Source of the DNA: an uncultured Corynebacterium sp.
Lineage (GTDB): Bacteria > Actinomycetota > Actinomycetes > Mycobacteriales > Mycobacteriaceae
DNA length: 11,660 nt
Assembly (NCBI RefSeq): GCF_946998835.1
Contig: NZ_CAMQAZ010000042.1
Location: 1-11,660, forward strand
Direction: 5' to 3'
The translations under genes and the position numbers were made by a program. The stretch's first letter is position 1. Every line of letters starts with the position of its first letter. Of the stretch, positions 1 to 5,479 are shown one piece after another. The notes under the pieces are model-generated. The model was not told where the DNA came from and did no database searches. It saw nothing but the letters and a program-made list of their open reading frames with translations.

Positions 1-209
1 CTGAGGTAGAGAAAATCAATGCGGGTTGCGTTTTCTGGGTTGGCAGCGTTTTCGTTAGTCAAGAATGCTCAAATCCTTCTTAATATTCATCGGCCACCAC
101 GTACGGCGGCTGTGCTTAAGAAATTCCAGATGCATGCTCTCCAGAATCAATCAAATGCCTCGGCGCGGTCTCCTCCCGACAGCCCTGAGGGGCCGCAAGT
201 CAGGCCACA

Positions 210-230
210 CCCTGGTCCACAGGGCGTTTT
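210..230 (+). terminator. weak hairpin with T-run
   Basis: CCCTG (210-214) and CAGGG (220-224) form a 5-bp GC stem with a 5-nt loop, followed by CGTTTT. An outer pairing of GCCCTG (182-187) with CAGGGC (220-225) is also possible. It could end a plus-strand transcript entering from the left of the window, but the stem is short and no upstream gene is visible. Confidence 0.25.
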
Positions 231-343
231 AGGCTGAAGCGCTAACGCCAATTTCCGAGGGCTATGTTGTTTAACCATACGGAAAAACCACTTCGGTGTA
301 CGGCCAAATAGCTATTTTCATGCAATTTCGGGCGTGCCATTCG

Positions 344-356
344 CGCTTTACGACGG
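344..356 (+). repeat. intergenic motif copy 1 (CGCTTTACGACGG)
   Basis: An exact copy of the 13-mer that recurs in the gaps of this window. It lies in the gene-poor left end, away from any recognised gene. Flanks resemble other copies: GCGTGCC upstream, as near the copy at 10293, and CAGCG shortly downstream, as in copy 2 at 1093. Function is unknown. Confidence 0.7.
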
Positions 357-480
357 TCACAGCGACACAACGTTTTTGCGTCAATAAGCCAGTCGTAATA
401 ACGGCTTCGACATGCACAATTGATTCGTATTGAGAACGATTACCGATGAGTGAATTATCCTCCCTCGCATCAGTGTTTAT

Positions 481-517
481 GAAATTTGTCACATGTCATT
501 AATCTGCGACACATTTC
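481..517. promoter_or_regulatory. long imperfect dyad, possible operator
   Basis: GAAATTTGTCACA (481-493) and TGCGACACATTTC (505-517) are inverted copies matching at 11 of 13 positions around an 11-nt AT-rich spacer. The long spacer suits a dimeric regulator site as well as an RNA hairpin. The inner TGTCACA/TGCGACA arms only loosely recall cAMP-receptor (GlxR/CRP) half sites. No gene starts close by, so the target is unclear. Confidence 0.35.
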
Positions 518-577
518 TGGTTCAACGGGCGTGATTGCCTGGCATCCTATCTTCGCAGCATGCCCCATCCACCTTTG

Positions 578-603
578 GTGGCCGCTCCTCGTGGCCGCTC
601 CTC
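578..603. repeat. 13-bp tandem duplication
   Basis: GTGGCCGCTCCTC at 578-590 is repeated exactly at 591-603 and followed by another GTG. A 13-bp unit shifts any reading frame, so it supports a non-coding assignment for this stretch. It looks like a slippage duplication. Confidence 0.85.
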
Positions 604-628
604 GTGACTGTCCCTAGCGCCACCCTCG

Positions 629-733
629 CACTTATGGCCAGTTTTCTGGCACTTATCAATGATTTTCCTTCACTTGTCGACGATTTTTCGTCACCTATCG
701 ACGACTTTCCGGCTCTTATGCGCACGGTATTCT
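629..733. repeat. 21-bp tandem array, five degenerate units
   Basis: Units start at 629, 650, 671, 692 and 713, exactly 21 bp apart. Each opens with a form of CACTTAT (CACTTAT, CACTTAT, CACTTGT, CACCTAT, CTCTTAT). The consensus is about CACTTATCGACGATTTTCC plus two variable bases. The first four units are clear and the fifth is degraded. The period equals two turns of B-DNA, so equivalent bases would face the same side of the helix, as in phased protein-binding arrays. The TTRTCGAYG core is only loosely like a DnaA box (TTATCCACA). On the minus strand the array reads as a seven-residue repeat in one open frame, but that frame has no other gene-like property. Confidence 0.75.
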
Positions 734-744
734 CCCCACTCAGT

Positions 745-797
745 CACTTGTCGATGCACTGTTCGCTTATGGCCACGCTATAGCGCATCGACAAGTG
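745..797. repeat. 13-bp perfect inverted repeat beside the 21-bp array
   Basis: CACTTGTCGATGC (745-757) is perfectly complementary to GCATCGACAAGTG (785-797), with a 27-nt spacer. The arms carry the same core as the 21-bp array. The spacer contains CTTATGGCCA (766-775), an exact copy of 631-640 in the array, and the right end of the spacer runs into the perfect palindrome CGCTATAGCG (776-785). A further related copy, GCATCGATAAG, lies at 804-814. Together with the array this makes one repeat cluster at 629-814 with units in both orientations. Confidence 0.75.
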
Positions 798-865
798 AAT
801 ATTGCATCGATAAGACCGGGGAGGAGAGTGTGCGACTCTACTCGTACAGGAGGTGTGGCCCTTTT

Positions 866-1000
866 GTGGTGGTGTATGGATTTGTTCAGGGAAGTGGCCC
901 GGAACCGCGCACAAATTCGTGCTCAGATACGCGCGCGTATGCGGGCCCAGGCACCCCGCAGCCAGCATGGCCGCAACGAAAAACCGTCTGGCCACAATGA
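866..1000 (+). CDS. possible 44-residue small ORF (doubtful)
   Basis: A strong ribosome-binding sequence, AGGAGGTG at 848-855, sits 10 nt before a GTG codon (866) that opens a 44-codon frame ending at the TGA at 998-1000. The stop falls in the loop of the terminator at 979-1020, so a transcript would end right after it. The predicted peptide is rich in proline, glycine and polar residues, has no membrane segment and matches no family I know. Three GTG codons in a row (866, 869, 872) leave the start ambiguous. A chance match is the more likely explanation. It is listed because the ribosome site and terminator bracket it neatly. Confidence 0.15.
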   Translation: MVVYGFVQGSGPEPRTNSCSDTRAYAGPGTPQPAWPQRKTVWPQ

Positions 1001-1020
1001 ACTGTGGTCAGACGGTTTTT
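979..1020. terminator. strong bidirectional terminator downstream of glnA
   Basis: AAAAACCGTCTGGCCACA (979-996) pairs with TGTGGTCAGACGGTTTTT (1003-1020) through 18 positions with a single G-T wobble, around a 6-nt loop. The T-run is six bases on the plus strand and five on the minus strand, so it can stop transcription in both directions. It lies about 90 nt beyond the glnA stop and is the most likely end of the glnA mRNA. It would also stop any plus-strand transcript from the gene-poor region. Confidence 0.85.
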
Positions 1021-1045
1021 TGGGGTATTCACTTCAAGGTCGCTG

Positions 1046-1067
1046 GGTAGCCACTAGGTAGCCACTA
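1046..1067. repeat. 11-bp tandem duplication
   Basis: GGTAGCCACTA at 1046-1056 is repeated exactly at 1057-1067 and followed by GG. It lies between the glnA stop and the terminator, in the presumed 3' untranslated region of glnA. Confidence 0.85.
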
Positions 1068-1092
1068 GGAGCAGGGGGTATGCTCGCTGGGG

Positions 1093-1105
1093 CCGTCGTA
1101 AAGCG
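1093..1105 (-). repeat. intergenic motif copy 2 (CGCTTTACGACGG)
   Basis: An exact copy on the minus strand, beginning 6 nt after the glnA stop codon. The stop codon is part of an inverted repeat with the motif: TAAAGCG, which starts at the TAA, and CGCTTTA form 7-bp arms around two bases at 1099-1114. The motif would therefore lie in the 3' end of the glnA mRNA. Confidence 0.7.
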
Positions 1106-1111
1106 AACGCT

Positions 1112-2548
1112 TTAGCAGTCGTAGTACATTTCGTATTCCTGCGGAGTCGGACGCAGGCGAACCGGCTCGATCTCGTTTTCGTACTTGAAGTCGATGTAGG
1201 TCTGGATGAGGTCCTCGGTGAATACATCGCCTTCGAGTAGGAACTCGTGGTCATTGCGCAGGGCTTCAAGTGCGGCCTCGAGAGAGGTTGGAGCCTGCGG
1301 GATGTCTGCGGCCTCCTCTGGTGGGAGCTCGTAGAGGTCCTTGTCGACCGGAGCGTGCGGCTCAATGCGGTTCTTGATGCCGTCCAGGCCGGCCATCATC
1401 ATGGCGGCGAAGCCCAGGTACGGGTTGCCGGACGGGTCCGGAGCGCGGAACTCGATGCGCTTTGCCTTCGGGTTGGAGCCGGTGATCGGAATACGCACAG
1501 CGGCGGAGCGGTTGCGCTGCGAGTAGACCAGGTTGATCGGAGCCTCGAAGCCCTTGACCAGGCGGTGGTAGGAGTTCAGAGTCGGGTTAGTGAAGGCCAG
1601 CACTGCGCCTGCGTGGTGCAGGATGCCGCCAATGTACCAGCGAGCGATGTCCGACAGGCCTGCGTAGCCGGCCTCATCGTGGAACAGCGGCTTGCCGTCC
1701 TTCCACAGCGACTGGTGCGCGTGCATGCCCGAACCATTGTCGCCAGCCAGTGGCTTCGGCATGAAAGTGACGGACTTGCCCTCTTCCCAAGCGGTGTTCT
1801 TGATGATGTACTTAAACGACTGCAGGTCATCTGCAGCATGCAGCATCGTGTTGAACTTGTAGTTGATTTCCTGCTGGCCGCCGGTGCCGACCTCGTGGTG
1901 CGCGCGCTCGAGCTCGAAGCCGGCGTTGGCCAGCTTCAGGCACATCTTGTCGCGCAGGTCCTGGTAGTGGTCATACGGAGCAACCGGGAAGTAGCCGCCC
2001 TTCAGGCGGGTCTTGTAACCCAGGTTGGTGGAACCGTCCGGGTTCTCGTCCTTGCCTCGGTTCCACCAGCCTTCGACGGAGTCAACTTCGTAGAAGCCGC
2101 GGTTGGTGTCGGTCTCGAACTTGACGTTGTCGAAGATGTAAAACTCTGCCTCAGCACCGAAGAAGCAGGTGTCGGCGATGCCGGTAGAGATGAGGTATTC
2201 CTCTGCCTTCTTGGCGACGTTGCGCGGGTCGCGGGAGAACGGCTCGAGGGTAAACGGATCGTGGACGAAGAACTTGACGTTGAGGGTCTTCGCCTTGCGG
2301 AACGGGTCAATGCGCGCGGTGCTCAGGTCAGGCAGCAGCGCCATGTCGGACTCGTCGATGGAAGTGAAGCCACGAACCGAAGAGCCGTCGAATGCCAGGC
2401 CCTCGGTCATCGCGTCCTCGTCGAATGCGGATGCCGGGATGGTGAAGTGCTGTTCGGTGCCGGGAACATCCGTGAAGCGGACATCGACGAACTCGACGCC
2501 CTCTTCCTTGATATACGCGACTACTTCCTCGGGAGTTTTGAAGGACAT
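1112..2548 (-). CDS. glnA: glutamine synthetase, type I
   Basis: Cytoplasmic enzyme that makes glutamine from glutamate, ammonia and ATP, the main ammonium-assimilation step. The 478-residue length is normal for GS-I. Visible hallmarks are the N-terminal DGSS loop (54-57), metal and substrate ligands in GAEAEF (131-136, E133 and E135) and HHEVGTGGQQE (217-227), NGSGMHAHQS (271-280) around H276, the NRSAAVRIP block (346-354) and RIEFR (364-368). Tyr406 in LYELPPEE matches the adenylylation site, so control by the GlnE adenylyltransferase is expected. I chose the ATG at 2548 because TAAGGAGA (2555-2562) lies just upstream and MSFKTPEEVV is the usual GlnA start. A longer frame reaching 2671 is not supported. 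A TATTAA -10-like sequence at 2574-2579 is a possible promoter. I saw no clear AmtR box. Very secure identification. Confidence 0.98.
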   Translation of the reverse strand: MSFKTPEEVVAYIKEEGVEFVDVRFTDVPGTEQHFTIPASAFDEDAMTEGLAFDGSSVRGFTSIDESDMALLPDLSTARIDPFRKAKTLNVKFFVHDPFTLEPFSRDPRNVAKKAEEYLISTGIADTCFFGAEAEFYIFDNVKFETDTNRGFYEVDSVEGWWNRGKDENPDGSTNLGYKTRLKGGYFPVAPYDHYQDLRDKMCLKLANAGFELERAHHEVGTGGQQEINYKFNTMLHAADDLQSFKYIIKNTAWEEGKSVTFMPKPLAGDNGSGMHAHQSLWKDGKPLFHDEAGYAGLSDIARWYIGGILHHAGAVLAFTNPTLNSYHRLVKGFEAPINLVYSQRNRSAAVRIPITGSNPKAKRIEFRAPDPSGNPYLGFAAMMMAGLDGIKNRIEPHAPVDKDLYELPPEEAADIPQAPTSLEAALEALRNDHEFLLEGDVFTEDLIQTYIDFKYENEIEPVRLRPTPQEYEMYYDC

Positions 2549-2554
2549 GTGCGG

Positions 2555-2562
2555 TCTCCTTA
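2555..2562 (-). promoter_or_regulatory. ribosome-binding site of glnA
   Basis: Reading on the minus strand, TAAGGAGA ends six bases before the ATG at 2548. It decides the glnA start in favour of MSFKTPEE over upstream codons in the same frame. Confidence 0.8.
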
Positions 2563-2806
2563 GTTGGCCTTGTTTAATACGCAGCAGGGGACTTTTGCAC
2601 GACATTTCGTACGCCTGCCACGTTGTCAAGGACTGGCCGGTTGACGCTCTTAAGCTTAACGAACCGCGCATTCATTCTGGAATTAGAACGACGATTTTCT
2701 GACGTGGCGGGTCGCGGATTCAGCAATACGGAACAGAATACGCAAATAGGGAACTAGCTACCTACTTACGGAAACAGTGCAATATCCTGGGCATTCGCAA
2801 TACGCC

Positions 2807-2818
2807 CGCTTTACGACG
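2807..2818 (+). repeat. intergenic motif copy 3 (CGCTTTACGACG, 12 of 13)
   Basis: Identical to the 13-mer except for the last base (A instead of G). It lies in the glnA/RDD divergent region, about 145 bp before the RDD start and 260 bp upstream of glnA. Confidence 0.65.
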
Positions 2819-2915
2819 AGCCTTCGACCCACTTGCCGAAAAATTTTGGAAAAGGCAGTACAGCATCGCCCCCGAATTACCCCCGCATGCGCGGAGTGAC
2901 TGCTCTAGCCTGTGA

Positions 2916-2943
2916 TTTGATACATCGATTGCTGCATTAGACT
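2916..2943 (+). promoter_or_regulatory. promoter of the RDD gene, leaderless layout
   Basis: TTTGAT (2916-2921) and TAGACT (2938-2943) are spaced 16 bp apart and fit a corynebacterial housekeeping promoter with a TANANT -10. The ATG begins nine bases after the -10, where transcription would be expected to start, and no ribosome-binding sequence precedes it. This suggests a leaderless mRNA. Confidence 0.5.
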
Positions 2944-2951
2944 ATTGACCC

Positions 2952-3470
2952 ATGGAAGAAAAGCACAGTTGGCTCGATGGCCCTCAGATTCCGGGTGAAT
3001 TCGATAACCCGGACAAACTCTCGGACTATCCCGGCCAGGCACTGGGTCTTGCCCCCGACGGCCCAGGCTCGCAGGCGACGCTGATGCGTCGTGTCGGAGG
3101 CATTCTCATTGACTGGGTGATCTCCCTGATGATTGCTGGCGCTTTCTCAACGTTCTTTGGCCCAAGCCAGGAGCAGATTGATCAGTTCGGGGATGCGTTC
3201 ATCGCCTGGCAGTCGTTCCTTGCGACCTACACGCCAGTTATCTTCCTCATTATCGGCACGGTATCGGTCTGGCTTTTCGCGCGCACTCCGGGCCAGTGGA
3301 TGATGAAGATGGGCGTCGCCCGTGTGGACAAGCCAGGAGAGCGAGTCGGTTTTGTCCGCGCCTTCTTCCGCAGCTTGCTGACGCTCTTTTTGCTGCCACC
3401 GGCAATCACCGACTCGGACATGCGTGGCATGCACGACCGTGCCACCGGCACGGCCGTTATTTTGGGCTAG
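2952..3470 (+). CDS. RDD family membrane protein
   Basis: A 172-residue integral membrane protein of the RDD family, whose biochemical role is mostly unknown. The N-terminal 40 residues are polar and cytoplasmic in character. Then come MRRVGGILIDW (45-55, the Arg and Asp that name the family) leading into a membrane segment (about 49-70), a second segment (about 93-111), TPGQ (112-115), a third hydrophobic stretch (about 137-151) and the C-terminal HDRATGT block (161-167). These match the family pattern and length. An equivalent gene (Rv2219A, from memory) lies beside glnA1 in M. tuberculosis, so the neighbourhood is conserved. It is the only plus-strand gene in the window, divergent from glnA and convergent with sucE, and seems to be transcribed alone. 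No specific function is assigned. Confidence 0.9.
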   Translation: MEEKHSWLDGPQIPGEFDNPDKLSDYPGQALGLAPDGPGSQATLMRRVGGILIDWVISLMIAGAFSTFFGPSQEQIDQFGDAFIAWQSFLATYTPVIFLIIGTVSVWLFARTPGQWMMKMGVARVDKPGERVGFVRAFFRSLLTLFLLPPAITDSDMRGMHDRATGTAVILG

Positions 3471-3487
3471 CCGCAGTTTCGGCTAGC
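3466..3487. terminator. hairpin at the RDD/sucE convergent junction
   Basis: GCTAGCCG (3466-3473) and CGGCTAGC (3480-3487) form a perfect 8-bp stem with a 6-nt loop. The left arm covers the RDD stop codon. The 52-bp gap between the convergent stops has no T-run, so this is at best a weak terminator serving one or both genes. Confidence 0.35.
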
Positions 3488-3522
3488 GCTTCAGCAACCG
3501 GGGGCGCTGCAACGAACGAGCG

Positions 3523-5178
3523 CTACAGCACCAATACGACCAGGACCTGGGCGAGAATGATTTTCATGATCATGGCCATCGGATACACCGTTGTGTATCC
3601 CATTGCTGGCAACTCGTTCTTGGCCTGGTCGTTGACGTATGAGAGCACTGCCGGGTGAGTCTGTAGGCCTGAGAGGATACCTGCCGTCTGACCGAACGGA
3701 ATCTTCAGCACTCGGTGGCCGACAATGAGGGTCAGCAGTGCGGAGCTGAACGCGATGATGGCAGCAAGACCCAGAACCGTCAGCGATGCCGGGTCGGACA
3801 GTGCAGCCTGGAACCCCTTACCAGCCGTAGTACCAATACCGGCCAGGAATAGAGCCAGGCCCATCGTACGGAAGGCTAGGTTAGCCGAGTAGGGGATAGG
3901 CCAGACCAACGGACCAGTGCGGCCGACAGCACCCAAAATCAGCGCCACAACCAGTGGGCCACCTGCGGAGCCCAGGGCGAGCGAGCTGCCACCCGGCAGC
4001 GGAATCTTGATGAGACCCACAAGGACACCCAGTGTAAGACCAAGGGTGAGTGGCAACAGGTTGACGTCGGAAAGCCTCTTGTAGGAGTCGCCGAAGAACT
4101 TTGTCGCATCCTTGATCTTCTCTGGCGGTGCTACCACGCGGACGCGGTCACCAAGCTCGAGACGCATATTCGGTTCGGCGACGATATCGTGGTCGCCGCG
4201 GCGGATACGCGTGATAATCATGCCGTCCATGCGAGTCTGGAGTTCCGCGATGGGGACACCGACCACATCAGGTGCGGAGACGAAAATGCGGCGGAAGTCC
4301 AGGCGCCCATCGTGAGTCGGGTCACCCGGCATGAGCTCACCAATGAACTCAGCGGCGCGAGCGATTTCCTCTTCGGTACCGACGACAGAAATGACATCGC
4401 CAATCGAGACAGTGTCCCCCGGAGCGGGGATGTAGAGGTGACCCTTGTACTCGATACGCGAGACAGTGATGTCGAGGTTGAACTTCGAGGGCAGGTCAGT
4501 GACGGAAGGCAGATCTTCCTTGAGGACCTTGATGTCCCGCGTGTGCAGCGGAAGTGCGGCGACACCTGCGTCAATGGCTTCCTGGTCGTGATCGACGCGG
4601 AAGACCTTCGACATGATGCCAATGGAGGCAATCACTGCCAGCACACCAATCGGGTAGGCCAGCGAATAACCAATCACTGGCATATCTCGAGCAGCGGCCA
4701 GCTCGCCCTTATCCGAAATCAGGCTTGGCAGGGCATCAACAATCGCGGCCATAGCCGGAGTATTGGTCAGGGCACCTGTAAATGCGCCTGCGCCCTCCAC
4801 CGGGTCGATAGGCAGAAACTTGATTAGCAGGAACGACTCGACGGTGACGACCGCGAGTACGCCTATGCCAAACAGATTGTGCTTGATGCCCCGCGAGCGT
4901 AGCGAGCTGAAGAACTCGGGGCCCGCCTCCAAGCCGATGGTGTAGACGAATAATGCCAGTCCCACGATGTAAATCAACGGGGAGATTTGAATTTCCGGCT
5001 CAATCGTCGCCAGGATAAGGCCGACGAACAAAACGGCGGCCACACCGAGCTTGAAGCCGAAGATCTTGATCTGGCCAATTGCCAGGCCAAGAAACAGAAT
5101 CACTAGAAGCGCTAAGAGTTCATTTTCAGCCAAGAGTTGCACATACCCCATCGTGGCACAACTGTCGGGAATCTTCAT
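3523..5178 (-). CDS. sucE: succinate exporter SucE, AspT/Asp-Al exchanger family
   Basis: Inner-membrane transporter of the aspartate:alanine exchanger (AAE) family. The C. glutamicum member SucE (cg2425) exports succinate, mainly under oxygen limitation. The 551-residue protein has two membrane halves (about 15-190 and 370-551) around two cytoplasmic TrkA_C-type domains (about 205-285 and 290-362). The stretches GLEAGPEFF (82-90), GALTNTPAMAAIVDALPSL (135-153), LPGGSSLALG (394-403), GIGTTAGKGF (447-456) and LQTHPAVLSY (505-514) match the SucE sequence as I remember it. The ATG at 5178 is preceded by GGAAA about nine bases upstream and a TATTCT -10-like hexamer (5197-5202). The ATG at 5151 gives an N-terminus closer in length to known SucE but lacks a ribosome site. 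It appears to be transcribed alone, since a terminator separates it from the DUF4191 gene. Substrate is inferred from similarity. Confidence 0.9.
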   Translation of the reverse strand: MKIPDSCATMGYVQLLAENELLALLVILFLGLAIGQIKIFGFKLGVAAVLFVGLILATIEPEIQISPLIYIVGLALFVYTIGLEAGPEFFSSLRSRGIKHNLFGIGVLAVVTVESFLLIKFLPIDPVEGAGAFTGALTNTPAMAAIVDALPSLISDKGELAAARDMPVIGYSLAYPIGVLAVIASIGIMSKVFRVDHDQEAIDAGVAALPLHTRDIKVLKEDLPSVTDLPSKFNLDITVSRIEYKGHLYIPAPGDTVSIGDVISVVGTEEEIARAAEFIGELMPGDPTHDGRLDFRRIFVSAPDVVGVPIAELQTRMDGMIITRIRRGDHDIVAEPNMRLELGDRVRVVAPPEKIKDATKFFGDSYKRLSDVNLLPLTLGLTLGVLVGLIKIPLPGGSSLALGSAGGPLVVALILGAVGRTGPLVWPIPYSANLAFRTMGLALFLAGIGTTAGKGFQAALSDPASLTVLGLAAIIAFSSALLTLIVGHRVLKIPFGQTAGILSGLQTHPAVLSYVNDQAKNELPAMGYTTVYPMAMIMKIILAQVLVVLVL

Positions 5179-5325
5179 TAAGCGTTGTTTCCAGCAAGAA
5201 TAGAGCTCTTACCCGCAGCCCGCTGATGGCGGGGAATCGCTCCGGCGACGGGGCATTAATTTTGCTTCAAGACCATACCAGCAACTGGGCTTTAGCGCCG
5301 CAATATCAACTGGCTTTAGAGTGCA

Positions 5326-5351
5326 AAAAAGGGGCCCGAAGGCCCCTTTTT
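5326..5351. terminator. bidirectional terminator after the DUF4191 gene
   Basis: AAAAAGGGGCC (5326-5336) pairs perfectly with GGCCCCTTTTT (5341-5351) around a CGAA tetraloop, giving 11 bp with T-runs on both strands. It lies about 130 nt beyond the DUF4191 stop and separates that transcript from sucE. Confidence 0.9.
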
Positions 5352-5355
5352 ACAG

Positions 5356-5390
5356 TGCAGCTGTGCGCCATGCAGCTGTGCGCCATGCAG
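5356..5390. repeat. 15-bp tandem duplication
   Basis: TGCAGCTGTGCGCCA occurs at 5356-5370 and again exactly at 5371-5385, followed by a partial third unit TGCAG (5386-5390). Being exact, it appears to be recent. It sits between the 14-bp array and the terminator. Confidence 0.9.
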
Positions 5391-5423
5391 ATTGCTCTTG
5401 GTCGAATGGCTTAAGCCCGAAGG

Positions 5424-5479
5424 CCCTAGCGACAGCGCCGTAGTAACAGTGCCCTAGCACCAGCACCCTAGCTAAGCCA
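5424..5479. repeat. 14-bp tandem array, four units ending at a stop codon
   Basis: Four units of 14 bp start at 5424, 5438, 5452 and 5466: CCCTAGCGACAGCG, CCGTAGTAACAGTG, CCCTAGCACCAGCA and CCCTAGCTAAGCCA. The array abuts the DUF4191 stop codon at 5480-5482, so it would be the first part of that mRNA's 3' untranslated region. The unit length is not a multiple of three. Confidence 0.75.

Larger units (their letters stand above)
1..1111. other. gene-poor region left of glnA
   Basis: No reading frame here looks like a protein gene. The frames are short, differ in composition from the neighbours, overlap on both strands and match no family I recognise. The stretch instead holds non-coding structure: a weak hairpin with a T-run near 210-230, one copy of the CGCTTTACGACGG motif at 344-356, a long imperfect dyad at 481-517, a 13-bp tandem duplication at 578-603, a 21-bp tandem array at 629-733, an inverted repeat at 745-797, a strong bidirectional terminator at 979-1020 and an 11-bp duplication at 1046-1067. 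Tandem units of 13 and 11 bp are not multiples of three, which argues against coding. A small RNA or very small peptide cannot be excluded. Confidence 0.7.
2549..2951. promoter_or_regulatory. divergent control region between glnA and the RDD gene
   Basis: This 403-bp gap holds the start signals of both divergent genes and no gene of its own. On the glnA side are the ribosome site at 2555-2562 and a TATTAA hexamer at 2574-2579 with no good -35. A palindrome TTAAGCTTAA lies at 2650-2659. One copy of the CGCTTTACGACG motif is at 2807-2818. On the right is the promoter-like sequence just before the RDD gene. GlnR-, AmtR- or GlxR-type operators could not be identified with confidence. Confidence 0.6.
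5179..5479. other. gap between the DUF4191 gene and sucE
   Basis: A 301-bp gap without a gene. Reading leftward from the DUF4191 stop it holds four 14-bp repeats (5424-5479), a 15-bp tandem duplication (5356-5390), a strong terminator (5326-5351) and the presumed sucE promoter with TATTCT at 5197-5202. The 12-mer GCCCGAAGGCCC of the terminator (5334-5345) recurs at 5415-5426 without the flanking A and T runs, possibly a decayed duplicate. No motif copy of the CGCTTTACGACGG type is present here. Confidence 0.7.

Noticed and set aside
19..237. Small plus-strand open frame at the left end
   Set aside because: No ribosome site, no recognisable motif, and a weak hairpin near its end. Composition does not resemble the real genes.
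671..698. DnaA boxes
   Set aside because: The cores (TTGTCGACG, CTATCGACG) match the TTATCCACA consensus at only about six of nine positions, and no dnaA, dnaN or other origin gene is nearby.
522..725. Minus-strand frame with a seven-residue repeat
   Set aside because: The periodicity comes from the 21-bp DNA array. The same region contains a 13-bp duplication that would shift a frame, and there is no ribosome site, so I treat the array as DNA rather than protein.
629..814. CRISPR array
   Set aside because: Units are contiguous with no unique spacers, too short and degenerate, and no cas gene is present.
1247..2563. Long plus-strand open frame of 438 codons opposite glnA
   Set aside because: It lies antisense to a clear glutamine synthetase gene. 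Its translation is low in complexity, rich in Val, Leu and Arg, and matches no family. It is a shadow of glnA codon use.
2911..2926. GlxR site before the RDD gene
   Set aside because: Only the left half TGTGA fits. The right half does not match TCACA.
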